NCBI RefSeq assembly: GCF_003312875.1
Contig: NZ_CP015163.1
Coordinates: 6,014,001-6,078,000, forward strand
DNA: 64,000 bases
From: Amycolatopsis albispora
GTDB taxonomy: Bacteria; Actinomycetota; Actinomycetes; Mycobacteriales; Pseudonocardiaceae
Direction: 5' to 3'
This document shows positions 43,064 to 52,000 of the stretch, one piece after another (the stretch's first letter is position 1; each line of letters begins with the position of its first letter). The notes below the pieces were generated by a model. That model was given only the letters and a program-made list of their open reading frames with translations. It ran no database searches and was not told the DNA's origin. Made by a program: the position numbers and the translations under genes.

Positions 43064-43107
43064 TCACCCCGACAGGGGTCTTGAACAGGGTTCACCTGTC
43101 AGGGTGA
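43064..43107. promoter_or_regulatory. Imperfect inverted repeat between the hexapeptide transferase and LAXTG protein genes
   Basis: TCACCCCGACAGG and CCTGTCAGGGTGA form 13-bp arms with one mismatch and an 18-base spacer. It fills the gap between the two genes, so it may terminate the sugar operon or serve as an operator for the surface protein. A second palindrome, GGATCAC-N7-GTGATCC at 43030-43050, overlaps the likely start codon. Confidence 0.45.
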
Positions 43108-43112
43108 GGAGA

Positions 43113-43763
43113 TCACCCGGCCGGGTCGGTGTCCCCCGGCTCGCTGAAGTCACCGGCCGGCGCGCCCCACGGGCCGACCTCCATGCCGCGCTCGGCGGCC
43201 AGCTTGCGCCGCCGCTCGTTGTCCTCGCGTACGCGCTTGACCTCATTCTCGATGTACTCGTCGTCGTAGCGCTGGAACACGCGCGCCGGGTTGCCCGCCA
43301 CCAGCGAGCGCGGCGGCACGTCCTTGGCCACCACCGAGTTCGGCTGCACGGTGGCGAAGTCCCCGATGGTCACCCCGGCCATGATCACCACCAGGCCGCC
43401 GATGAAGCAGCCCTTGCCGATCTTGACCGGCTTGCGCTCGATCAGGTCGCTGCCCGAGTGGTTCTGCAGCGTCATGTTCGCCAGCCAGCTGGAATGGGTG
43501 AAGATCAGCGTGTTCAGCCCGATGCTGGTGTGCTCGCCGATCTCCAGCCCGCCGCTGGCGTCGAGCACCGCGCCCTCGCCGATCCAGCAGTGCTCGCCGA
43601 TCTTCAGGTTCTCCGGGCTGACGATCTTCGCCCGCTGCCGGATCCGGGTGGTCTCCGGCAGGCCGAACAGCTTCGCCCGCTCGGCGTCGTTCATGTACTC
43701 CCCGACCAGCTCGGTCAGGATCTGCGGGCGGAGCCGGTTGCTGCGCTCGTCGTCGAAGAACAT
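43113..43763 (-). CDS. Left-handed beta-helix (hexapeptide repeat) acyltransferase-like protein
   Basis: 216 residues. Hexapeptide repeats form the centre (IVSPENLKIGEHCWIGEGAV, then LDASGGLEIGEHTSIG), followed by the CoA-binding-type region KIGKGCFIGGLVVIMAGVTI and VVAKDVPPRSLVAGNPARV, typical of O- or N-acetyltransferases of surface sugars. The N-terminal 40 and C-terminal 45 residues are helical extensions, the latter ending in an acidic tail. The start overlaps the GT4 stop (TGATG), so it is the last gene of a coupled sugar operon. A histidine in THSSWLAN may be catalytic. The acyl donor and acceptor are unknown. Confidence 0.87.
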   Translation of the reverse strand: MFFDDERSNRLRPQILTELVGEYMNDAERAKLFGLPETTRIRQRAKIVSPENLKIGEHCWIGEGAVLDASGGLEIGEHTSIGLNTLIFTHSSWLANMTLQNHSGSDLIERKPVKIGKGCFIGGLVVIMAGVTIGDFATVQPNSVVAKDVPPRSLVAGNPARVFQRYDDEYIENEVKRVREDNERRRKLAAERGMEVGPWGAPAGDFSEPGDTDPAG

Positions 43764-44965
43764 CAGGACTTCTTCTTCCCGCTCGACTCGGCGATCAGCT
43801 TCTCGAAGGTGCGCAGGTGCTCGTCGGTGACCACGTCGAGGCCGAAGTTGTCGCGCACCATCGCGCTCTGCCGCTTGGCCAGCTCGGCGCGCTTCTCCGG
43901 GTGGTCGAGCAGGTCGATCACCGCTTCGCCGACGGCTTCGGCGTCGTCCGGCGGCACGATCAGGATGTTGTCGCCGTTGCGCAGCTCGATGCCGGGGTAG
44001 TTGTCCAGCGTGGTCGAGGTGATCGTCGCCGTGCCGGACAGCATGGCCTCCAGCGAAGCCGTGCCGCAGCCGCCGTTGAGGTCGTGCGTGACGATGTCCG
44101 CGGCCGCGAAGTACGACGGCACGTCGGCCTTCGGCACCGCGCCCTTGACGATGAACCTGTCCGCGATGCCGAGTTCCTCGGCGCGCTTGATGAACGCGTC
44201 GTGGTAGACCCGGCCGACCACGATCACCTTGGTGTCCGGGTGCTTCTCCAGGATCGCCGGCATCGCGTTGACCAGCGGCATCCGGTCGCGCAGCGGGATC
44301 ACGTGGCCGAGGGAGACGATCAGCGGCGCGTCGCCGATGCCGTTCTCCTCGCGCACGTCCTTGGTCAGCGGCTTGTCGAAGTGCGCGGTGTCCACCGCGA
44401 TCGGGAAGTAGTCCGAGTTCGCGTCGCTGGTGCCGTAGCGCTTGACGCAGTAGTCCACGCCCAGCTTGTCCAGGATCACGTACCGCGGCTTGATCACGCT
44501 CAGGATCGGGCGCACCAGCACCGCGTCGAGCATCCGGAACACCGAGCTGTACAGCTTCTTGTCGCTGATCAGCAGGGTGTGGATGGTGACGACCACCGGG
44601 ATGCCGCGGCGGCGCGCGTACAGCCCCACCATCCAGGACAGGTCGAAGAACTGCCCGTGCAGGTGGATCACGTCCGGCGCGAAGGCGTCCAGCATCTTGA
44701 ACAGCCTGCGCCAGTTGCCCGGCCGGACCGACGCGAAGGTCATGTCGAAGTCGATCGACAGGCCCAGCTGCGGCATCTTCATCGCCGGCAGCCGGACCAC
44801 CCGGTAGCCGTCGCGCTCCTCCTCCGCCGGTGCGTCGGCGTAGGCGGCGGTGATGGCGAGCACGTTGTTGCCGCCGGCCGCGTACTGCTCGGCCAGCGAC
44901 GCCGACATGTGCGCGCTGCCCCCCACCCGCGGCGGGAAGAAGTTGTTGACCACGACGATGTTCAT
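43763..44965 (-). CDS. Glycosyltransferase family 4 protein
   Basis: 400 residues from ATG 44965. GT-B retaining glycosyltransferase: MNIVVVNNFFPPRVGGSAHM at the N-terminus, DVIHLHGQFFDLSW, VVVTIHTLLI, the start of the second domain LIVSLGHVIPLRDR, and the GPGTP-like donor loop NGGCGTASLEAMLSGTATI with the EX7E-type glutamate. Such enzymes use nucleotide sugars at the cytoplasmic membrane face to extend lipid-linked glycans. It is encoded 38 bp after the epimerase gene and overlaps the hexapeptide transferase by one base. Sugar specificity cannot be assigned. Confidence 0.92.
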   Translation of the reverse strand: MNIVVVNNFFPPRVGGSAHMSASLAEQYAAGGNNVLAITAAYADAPAEEERDGYRVVRLPAMKMPQLGLSIDFDMTFASVRPGNWRRLFKMLDAFAPDVIHLHGQFFDLSWMVGLYARRRGIPVVVTIHTLLISDKKLYSSVFRMLDAVLVRPILSVIKPRYVILDKLGVDYCVKRYGTSDANSDYFPIAVDTAHFDKPLTKDVREENGIGDAPLIVSLGHVIPLRDRMPLVNAMPAILEKHPDTKVIVVGRVYHDAFIKRAEELGIADRFIVKGAVPKADVPSYFAAADIVTHDLNGGCGTASLEAMLSGTATITSTTLDNYPGIELRNGDNILIVPPDDAEAVGEAVIDLLDHPEKRAELAKRQSAMVRDNFGLDVVTDEHLRTFEKLIAESSGKKKS

Positions 44966-45003
44966 CGAGCGCCCCTCTGCCGATCCGGCCGGTGGTAAGC
45001 CCA

Positions 45004-45951
45004 TCAGCCGGCGGCCTGGCTCATGTGCAGCTTGACCAGGTCGTGCATGCCCTGCTCGACCGGGATGGTCGGCTCCCAGCCGAGGACCTCCTTGGCCCGG
45101 GTGATGTCCGCGGCCCGGCGCGAGACCAGCACGTCACGCTCGTTGAACTGCGGCTCGACCTGCACGCCGACGGCGTCGATGAGGATCTTGGCCAGGGTGG
45201 CGATGGAGGTGTCGATACCGGTGCCGATGTTGATCGGCAGGTTCGCCTTCTCCGACTCGAGCGCGGCGACCACGGCCCGGGCCAGGTCGTGCACGTGCAC
45301 GAAGTCCATCGACTGCTCGCCCTTGCCGTCGATGATCGGCGGCTGGCCGTTGCGCAGGCGGGTGATGAAGTGGTTGATCACCGAGGTGTAGTACGCCTCG
45401 CTCTTCTGGCCGGGGCCGTACACGTTGAAGAAGCGCAGCGCGTTCCAGGACAGGCCCTTCTGCCGCTCGTAGAAGCCGAGCAGGTCCTCACCGGCGCGCT
45501 TGGTGATGCAGTACGGGGTGAGCGGGCGGAGCTTGTCGTCCTCGTGCATCGGCAGCCGCTCCGGGTCGCCGTAAACCGAGGCGGTGGAGGCGAACACCAG
45601 GCGCTGCACGCCCTCGTCCGCGGCGGCGGCGAAGACGTTGTGGTTGCCGGTCATGTTGATGTCGACCGACTCGTGCGGGTCGGCGATCGACTTGTTGATC
45701 GACACGGTGGCGAAGTGCACCACGTGCGTGCAGCCGCGCATGGCCTCGCGCACCGCACCGCCGTAGCGGACGTCCTTCTCGACCAGCTCGAGGTTGCCGG
45801 TGGCGGCCCACTCCTCCATCCGCGGGCGGTCGCCGCGGGTCATGTTGTCGAAGGCGCGGACGAAGTAGCCGCGCTCCATCAGCATCGGGATCACGTGCCC
45901 CGCGATGAAGCCGCCGGCGCCGGTGAACAGGACCGTCTTCTTTTCGGACAT
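45004..45951 (-). CDS. NAD-dependent epimerase/dehydratase (UDP-glucose 4-epimerase-like)
   Basis: 315 residues. Extended short-chain dehydrogenase: VLFTGAGGFIAGHVIPMLME, VVHFATVSINKS, STASVYGDPERLP, the catalytic TPYCITKRAGEDLL (Tyr-x3-Lys), RFFNVYGPGQ, and a substrate-binding region QSMDFVHVHDLARAVV. The motif set is that of nucleotide-sugar 4-epimerases and 4,6-dehydratases; the absence of a dehydratase Asp-Glu pair in the TVSIN/TASVY region favours epimerase. Gap to the upstream aminotransferase gene is 37 bp, so both probably serve one sugar pathway. Confidence 0.88.
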   Translation of the reverse strand: MSEKKTVLFTGAGGFIAGHVIPMLMERGYFVRAFDNMTRGDRPRMEEWAATGNLELVEKDVRYGGAVREAMRGCTHVVHFATVSINKSIADPHESVDINMTGNHNVFAAAADEGVQRLVFASTASVYGDPERLPMHEDDKLRPLTPYCITKRAGEDLLGFYERQKGLSWNALRFFNVYGPGQKSEAYYTSVINHFITRLRNGQPPIIDGKGEQSMDFVHVHDLARAVVAALESEKANLPINIGTGIDTSIATLAKILIDAVGVQVEPQFNERDVLVSRRAADITRAKEVLGWEPTIPVEQGMHDLVKLHMSQAAG

Positions 45952-45988
45952 GGTGTGCGTTTTCTCCTGTGCTGGTTCGTCCGCTGGA

Positions 45989-47128
45989 TCAGGAAAGCTC
46001 GGTGACGACTTCGGTGACCGCCTCGACCACCCGGCCGACCTCGTCTTCGGTCAGGTTCGAGTGCATCGGGATGGCCAGGTGCCGCTTGAACGCGTCGGCC
46101 GACACCGGCAGCTGCTGGCGCTGCCCGTAGATCGGCTGGACGTGCGAAGCGTAGGTGCCGAAGTTGCAGCCGATGCCGCGCTCACGCAGCCGGAGGGCCA
46201 CCTTGTCGCGGCTGATCTCGGGCGCGATGGTCAGCACGTAGGCCTGCCACGGGTGCTCGCGGTCCGGCAGCGCGACCGGCACCTCGACGCCGTCGAGCGA
46301 GGCGAAGCCCTCGTGGTAGGTCTTCGCCGCCGACCGGCGCACGGACAGCAGGTTCGGCAGGCGGTCCAGCTGGACGTTCATGATCGCGGCCTGCACGTCC
46401 GACATGCGGAAGTTGTAACCCAGCTCGTGGAAGCTCGGGATGGGCAGCTCGTCGCTGCCTTCGCGGCTGAACGCGGGCTCGATGCCGTAGGTGTGCAGCT
46501 TGCGCGCGTGCGCGATGAGGTCCTCGCGGTCGGAGACCAGCGCGCCGCCCTCACCAGCGGTGATGCCCTTGCGACCGTGGAAGGAGAAGGCGGCCAGGTC
46601 GGCCAGGCTGCCCGCCGGGCGGGTCTTGTAGGTGGCGCCCGCGGAGCAGGCGGCGTCCTCGAACAGCCACAGGCCGTGCTGGTCGGCGATCGCGCGGTAC
46701 TCGTCGAAGTCGCCGGGCTGGCCGAACACGTCCACCGCCAGGATGCCGACGGTCTTCGGCGTGATCAGCGCCTCGATCGAGGCCGGGTCCGCGCTCCAGA
46801 TGTCCGGGCGGATGTCGGCGAAGACCGGGGTCGCGCCGGCCTGGAGCACGGCGTGGCCGCTGGCCGGGAAGGTGTAGTCGCCGACGATGACCTCGTCGCC
46901 GGGCTGGACCCCGAGCACCTTGAGCCCGAGGAACAGCGCGGTGCCGCAGTTGCTGGTCGCCAGCGCGTGCTGGGTCCCGACCGCGGTGGCGAAGCGCTCT
47001 TCGAACTTGCGGCAGGTGGGGCCAGCTCCGGCCAGCCATCCGGACCGGAAGACCTCCGCCACGGCGGCGAGCTCTTCCTCCCCGACGGTCGGCTGGCCCA
47101 GGACGATCGGCTTGGAGCTGTCAGACAT
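45989..47128 (-). CDS. DegT/DnrJ/EryC1-family aminotransferase (second copy)
   Basis: 379 residues from ATG 47128, preceded by a GGGAGAGG ribosome-binding site; the frame extends upstream as arginine-rich non-family sequence. PLP enzyme with SNCGTALFLGLKVLG, GDYTFPASGHAVLQAGA, WLFEDAACSAGA, the lysine Lys187 in SFHGRKGITAGEGG, and NFRMSDVQAAIMNVQLDRLP. Only moderately similar to the DegT protein at 31273 (for example SFHGRK against LYATKN), so it is a separate lineage rather than a recent duplicate. First gene of the sugar operon with epimerase, GT4 and hexapeptide transferase, which suggests an amino sugar that is then acylated. Confidence 0.92.
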   Translation of the reverse strand: MSDSSKPIVLGQPTVGEEELAAVAEVFRSGWLAGAGPTCRKFEERFATAVGTQHALATSNCGTALFLGLKVLGVQPGDEVIVGDYTFPASGHAVLQAGATPVFADIRPDIWSADPASIEALITPKTVGILAVDVFGQPGDFDEYRAIADQHGLWLFEDAACSAGATYKTRPAGSLADLAAFSFHGRKGITAGEGGALVSDREDLIAHARKLHTYGIEPAFSREGSDELPIPSFHELGYNFRMSDVQAAIMNVQLDRLPNLLSVRRSAAKTYHEGFASLDGVEVPVALPDREHPWQAYVLTIAPEISRDKVALRLRERGIGCNFGTYASHVQPIYGQRQQLPVSADAFKRHLAIPMHSNLTEDEVGRVVEAVTEVVTELS

Positions 47129-47567
47129 ACCTCTCCCATTGCATGAGGACGGGTCGCAGTGTATTAGAGCGCCGCCGCGCTCTTGGCAGCCCCGTACCTC
47201 GACGCACCGACCAGGGCGAAGGTTGCCCCGCGTGGCGGAGGTCGCGCCGCGACGCGGGCGCCCGCCCGAGGCACCCGGCGGGGCCACGCGGCCACCGCCA
47301 GTGATCACGCCATTACCGCAAAACTCGTGTTATGCATTAGTAAACCCATTTTGTGACCGGCGAATCCACTACGTAACAGCAGGCACAAAGATCAAGAATA
47401 ACCGCGCGGACTACGGCCGCGCACCCGAACGGACGCGGTGTGCATGATTTCAATGCACCAAGTGCAAAACATGAGCCCGTTCAGCGGAGTCCCCGGCGAA
47501 CCAGCCCGGATACCCTGAACCACCGCCGCCACGATTAGTTGTTCACGACGCATCAGAAGGGTGCATC
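47129..47567. other. Gene-free stretch between the sugar operon and DUF4360 gene 1
   Basis: 439 bp with no credible gene. The part 47310-47480 is distinctly less GC-rich than its surroundings. The region must hold the promoter of the minus-strand sugar operon and that of DUF4360 gene 1; the only marks I can name are the shared upstream motif at 47476-47532 and an imperfect palindrome around GTGTGCAT-N7-ATGCAC near 47440-47457. Confidence 0.4.
47476..47532 (+). promoter_or_regulatory. Upstream motif pair shared by both DUF4360 genes, copy 1
   Basis: CCCGTTCAGCGGAGT at 47476 and GAACCACCGCCGCCAC at 47517 reappear before DUF4360 gene 2 (48270 and 48315) with 41 and 45 bp between the two elements. 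It ends 35 bp before the start codon, a position suiting a promoter or activator site. Confidence 0.4.
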
Positions 47568-48197
47568 ATGTTCACTGCGCTGGCTGCCAGTGCCCTTGCC
47601 CTGTCGGCGATAACCACCCCCGGTTCCGTGGCACCGGCGGAGGCCCCACCGGAACAGGTGACGATCAGCATCGTCACGGTGAACGGCTCGGGCTGTCCCG
47701 CGGGAACGGCCGCGGTCGCGGTGTCACCCGACAACACGAACTTCACCGTGACCTACAGCGATTACCTCGCGCAGACCGGCGCCGGCTCGTCCCCGATCGA
47801 ATTCAGGAAGAACTGCCAGCTGAACCTGCGGGTGAACTATCCGCAGGGCTTCACCTTCGGCATCGCGCAGGCCGATTACCGCGGCTTCGCCCACCTGGCC
47901 AAGGGCGCCTACGGCTCCCAGCGGGCGAACTACTACTTCCAGGGCCAATCGGCCAATGCCACCGCGGTCCACCCGTACAACGGGCCGTACAGCGACAACT
48001 GGCAGGCCACCGACAAAACGGATTTCGCCTCCATTGTGTACGCGCCGTGCGGCGAGGTGCGCCACCTCAACGTGAACACCGAGCTGCGGGTGAACGTCGG
48101 GACCTCGGATCCCAAGACCACCACCAGCTTCATGTCGATGGACTCGACCGACGGCAACGTGGACACCAAGTACCATTTCTCATGGAAGAAGTGTTGA
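47568..48197 (+). CDS. DUF4360-family secreted protein 1
   Basis: 209 residues. A signal-like hydrophobic start (MFTALAASALALSAITTPG) unusually lacks basic residues; the mature part has the DUF4360 features TVNGSGCPAGTAAVAVSPDN, YSDYLAQTG, KNCQLNLRV, ADYRGFAHLAKGA, a YYFQGQS segment and SDPKTTTSFMSMDSTDGN. Four cysteines (in GCPAG, KNC, APCGE and the terminal KKC) could form two disulfides. The family is found in actinobacterial and fungal secretomes and has no assigned function. An AGAAGGGTG ribosome-binding site precedes ATG 47568. A paralogue follows 154 bp downstream on the same strand. Confidence 0.87.
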   Translation: MFTALAASALALSAITTPGSVAPAEAPPEQVTISIVTVNGSGCPAGTAAVAVSPDNTNFTVTYSDYLAQTGAGSSPIEFRKNCQLNLRVNYPQGFTFGIAQADYRGFAHLAKGAYGSQRANYYFQGQSANATAVHPYNGPYSDNWQATDKTDFASIVYAPCGEVRHLNVNTELRVNVGTSDPKTTTSFMSMDSTDGNVDTKYHFSWKKC

Positions 48198-48269
48198 GAA
48201 TCCACCATTCACGGCCAACGCCCTACCCTGCCCTTTTCCGCCGACGATAAACCAGAACAAAAAAAGGCA

Positions 48270-48327
48270 CCCGTTTAGCGGAATTGCGGTAGCGGACGGC
48301 ACGCTAACATTCAGGAACCGCCGCCAC
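48270..48327 (+). promoter_or_regulatory. Upstream motif pair shared by both DUF4360 genes, copy 2
   Basis: CCCGTTTAGCGGAAT at 48270 and GAACCGCCGCCAC at 48315 correspond to the elements in front of DUF4360 gene 1. The remaining intergenic sequence is not similar, so the pair has been kept while the rest diverged. Confidence 0.4.
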
Positions 48328-48351
48328 CTGGAGTAAAAACCCCGGAAAGGT

Positions 48352-48990
48352 GTGCACATGTTCAGCGCGCTGGCCGCTACCGCATTGGCAATGTCCATCG
48401 TGTTTCCGCCGGGTGGTGCCCCCGGCACCACGCCGCCGCCCGACCATTTCACGATCGACGTGGTCACCGTCAACGGTTCCGGCTGTCCAGCGGGTACCGC
48501 CGCCGTCGCGGTGTCCCCGGACAACAAAGCATTCACCGTGACCTACAGCGATTTCCTGGCCCAGGTCGGCGTGGGCGCCAGCCCGACCGACTTCCGCAAG
48601 AACTGCCAGCTCAACCTCCGCATCAACGCGCCGTCCGGGTTCACCTACGGAATCGCGCAGGCCGACTACCGCGGTTTCGCGGCACTGGCGAAGGGAGCCT
48701 CCGGTACCGAGCGGGCGAACTACTATTTCCAGGGCATGTCCCCGACCGCCTACATCAGCCACACCTACAACGGGCCGCTCGAGGACAACTGGCAGGCGAC
48801 CGACCAGACCGAACTCGTTTCGGTCGTCTACGCCCCGTGCGGCGAGAAACGGCACTTCAACATCAACACCGAGCTGCGGGTCAACGCGGGCACCTCGGAC
48901 CCCAAGACCACAACCAGCTTCATGACCATGGACTCGACCGACGGCAACTTCTCCACCACGTACCACTTCGCCTGGAAGACCTGTCCATGA
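48352..48990 (+). CDS. DUF4360-family secreted protein 2
   Basis: 212 residues, the tandem paralogue of the preceding gene, with a similar charge-free leader MFSALAATALAMSIVFPPGG and the same motifs: VNGSGCPAGTAAVAVSPDN, YSDFLAQVG, KNCQLNLRI, ADYRGFAALAKGA, YYFQGMS and SDPKTTTSFMTMDSTDGN, with the four cysteines conserved. A GGAAAGGTG ribosome-binding site precedes ATG 48352. Divergence is concentrated in the leader and in the loop after FQG. Its own promoter-like element suggests separate transcription. A hairpin follows the stop. Function unknown. Confidence 0.87.
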   Translation: MHMFSALAATALAMSIVFPPGGAPGTTPPPDHFTIDVVTVNGSGCPAGTAAVAVSPDNKAFTVTYSDFLAQVGVGASPTDFRKNCQLNLRINAPSGFTYGIAQADYRGFAALAKGASGTERANYYFQGMSPTAYISHTYNGPLEDNWQATDQTELVSVVYAPCGEKRHFNINTELRVNAGTSDPKTTTSFMTMDSTDGNFSTTYHFAWKTCP

Positions 48991-48999
48991 CCTAGAGCC

Positions 49000-49041
49000 G
49001 CTGGGGGGCGGGATATCGGCGGCGTTTCCCGTCCCCCCAGC
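49000..49041 (+). terminator. Terminator hairpin after DUF4360 gene 2
   Basis: GCTGGGGGGCGGG pairs with CCCGTCCCCCCAGC with one wobble and a 15-base loop, 10 bp after the stop. It separates the DUF4360 transcript from the AfsR-like gene starting at 49068. Confidence 0.7.
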
Positions 49042-49067
49042 ACCCACCCGGCCGTCCGGGAGAGGAT

Positions 49068-52000
49068 GTGCCGGTGCGGTACGGCATCCTCGGCCCGGCG
49101 GAGGTCCTCACCGCCACCGGCGAGCCGCTCCCGGTGGGCGGGCCGCGGGTGCGCGCGCTGCTCACCCTGCTCCTGCTGGACGCGGGCCGGGTGGTGCCTG
49201 CCGAACGGCTGCTCGACGGCCTCTACGGCGGCGAGCCGCCGGCCAACCCGGTGAACGCGCTGCAGTCGCAGGTGTCGCGGCTGCGTCAGGCCGGGATCGC
49301 GGTGGAGCTGCTGCCCGCCGGGTACCGGCTGGACGTGGCCCCGGAGCAGGTGGACGCGCACCGGTTCGAACGGCTCGCGGACAGCGGCCGCCGCGCGCTG
49401 GCCGCCGGTGACCACGCGGGTGCCGCCGCCCGGCTGACCGAGGCGCTGGCGCTCTGGCGTGGTCCCGCGCTGGCCGACGCACCCAACGCCGGGGCCGCCG
49501 CGGCCCGGCTCGAAGAACTGCGGCTGGCGGCGCTGGAGGACCGGATCGACGCCGACCTGGGCCGCGGTGAGCACCAGGCGCTGGTCGCCGAACTCGGGGA
49601 GCTGGTCGCCGCGCACCCGCTGCGCGAACGCCTGCGTGGTCAGCTGGTCCGCGCGCTGCACGCCGGTGGCAGGCGGGCCGAGGCGCTGTCCGCGTTCGAG
49701 GACGCGCGCCGGACCCTCGCCGACGAGCTGGGCGTCGACCCGTCACCGGAACTCGCCGCGATCCACCTGGACGTGCTGCGTGCCGAGGCACGGCCCGAAG
49801 CCCCGCGCTCGACCCTGCCGACCGCGCTGACCAGCTTTCTCGGCCGGTCCGGTGACCTGCGTCAGGTGAGCGCGCTGCTCGGCGACGGCAGGCTGGTCAC
49901 GCTCACCGGCCCCGGCGGCGCGGGCAAGACCCGGCTGGCCGTGGAGGCGGCGCGGCACTGGCCCGGCGAGACCTGCCTGGTCGAGCTGGCCCCGATCGAC
50001 ACCGACGTCGCGCAGGCCGTGCTCAGCGCGCTGGGCCTGCGGGAGAGCACCTTTCCCGCGGACCGCCCGGCCACCCCGCCCGCCGACCGGCTGGTCGCGG
50101 CGCTGGCCACCCGGAACCTGCTGCTGGTGCTGGACAACTGCGAGCACCTGGTGGACGAGGCCGCCGCGCTCACCGCCCGCCTGCTGGCCGCCTGCCCGGC
50201 GTTGCGGGTGCTGGCGACCAGCCGCGAGCCGCTGGCGATCACCGGCGAGGCCACCTGGCCGGTGGCGCCGCTGCCGGTGGCGCCTCCGGGCGCACCACCC
50301 GCCGACGCGGTGACGTATCCGGCCGTCCGGTTGTTCGCCGAGCGGGCGGCCGCCGTGCGCCCCGGCTTCACCGTCGACGAGCGGACCGTCGGCGACGTGC
50401 AGCGCATCTGCGCGGCACTGGACGGGCTGCCGCTGGCCGTCGAACTCGCCGCGGCCCGCGTCCGGTCGCTCCCCCTCGGCGAGATCGCCGTCCGGCTGGA
50501 CGACCGATTCACCCTGCTCTCGCGTGGCGACCGGACCGCGGCACCACGCCACCGCACGCTCCGCGCGGTCGTCGAATGGAGCTGGGACCTGCTGGACCCC
50601 GAGGAGCAAACGCTTGCGCGGCGGCTGTCGGTGTTCGCGGGCGGGGCGACCGCGGCGGCGGTCGCGGCGGTCTGCGGGGCCGGTGAGATCGGCGAGCTGG
50701 CCGAGAAGTCCCTGGTCGAACTCGGCGCCGACGGCCGGTACCGGATGCTCGAAACCATCCGCGCGTTCGGCGCGGAGAAGCTGGCGGAGGCGGGCGAAAC
50801 CGAACGGCTGCGGCGGGCCCACGCCGAGCACTTCCTCGCCTTCGCCCAAGCCGCCGAGCCCCAGATCCGCAGCGCGGAGCAGCTGGACTGGCTCGCCGCG
50901 CTGGACGCCGACTACGAGAACCTGCTGGCCGCGTTGCGCTGGGCCACCGAAGCCGAGCCGGAACTCGCGCTGCGCCTGGTGGCGCCGCTGTGCACGTACT
51001 GGTGGATGCGCGGCCGCCGCTTCGAAGGCTCGATGCTCTGCCGGGACGTCGCGTTGCGTGTCGGCCCCGAACCGCCGCCGGGACTGCACGACGAGTTCGT
51101 GCTGTGCGTGGCCAACGCGGTGGCGGGCACGCCGGCGCACGAACCGCTCGACGAGCACCTGGCCGTCGTCCGCCGGTTCGCGCGCGACTGGACCCGGCCG
51201 CCGCGGTACCCGATGGTCGCGATGGTGGTCGGCCTGGTCGCCGGGCCGCCCGATCCCGGCACGCCCGCCGACCGCCGCGGGCCCGAGGGTTTCGCGCGGG
51301 ATCCGTGGAGCCAGGGCCTCGCGTTGATGGGCACCGGGCTCAAGCACATGCTGCAGGGCGACAACAACGGCGCCGAGCGGCTGCTGCGCGACGCCGTGGA
51401 CGCCTACCGCGAACTGGGCGAGCGCTGGGGTCTTTCGCTCGCGCTGAGCCACTACGCGCTGCTGCTCGGCAGACGCGGGGAGCTGGCGGCCTCGGTGACG
51501 CTCTCGGACGAGGCGCTCGCGCTGACCGAGCTGATCGGCGCCACCGACGACACCACCGAACTGCTGTACCAGCGGGCCGACCGGCGGCGCGTGCACGGTG
51601 ACCTCGCCGGGGCGGAGGCCGACTACGAGCGCGCGATCCACCTGGCCAGGCGGGCGGGCACGCCGGAGGCGCTGGCGTCGGCGTTCCACGGCCTCGCCGA
51701 GATCGCGCGCCTGCGCGGGCGATACGCGCTGGCCCGCGAACTGCTCGGCCGGTCGCGCGCGGAATGCTCGACCGGCGGGTTCACCCAGGAGATGATCCAG
51801 GCGCAGTTGCTGGTCACCGAGGGCCGGATCGACGAGGCGACCGGTGCCGTGGAGGCGGCCGAGCGGCGGTACCGCGAGGCGCTGGCCGCGCCGGTCAGCG
51901 CCCGCGACCACACCGCCGCCGCCGACGCGGTGGACGGGCTCGCCGGGATCGCGCTGCACCACGGTGAACCGAAACGGGCCGCGTTCCTGCTCGGCGCGGC

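Noticed and set aside
40058..43084. 1008-residue plus-strand open frame antisense to the LAXTG protein gene
   Set aside because: Its repeats only mirror the DUF11 repeats of the other strand; composition is Arg/Gly/His-rich and there is no sensible start context.
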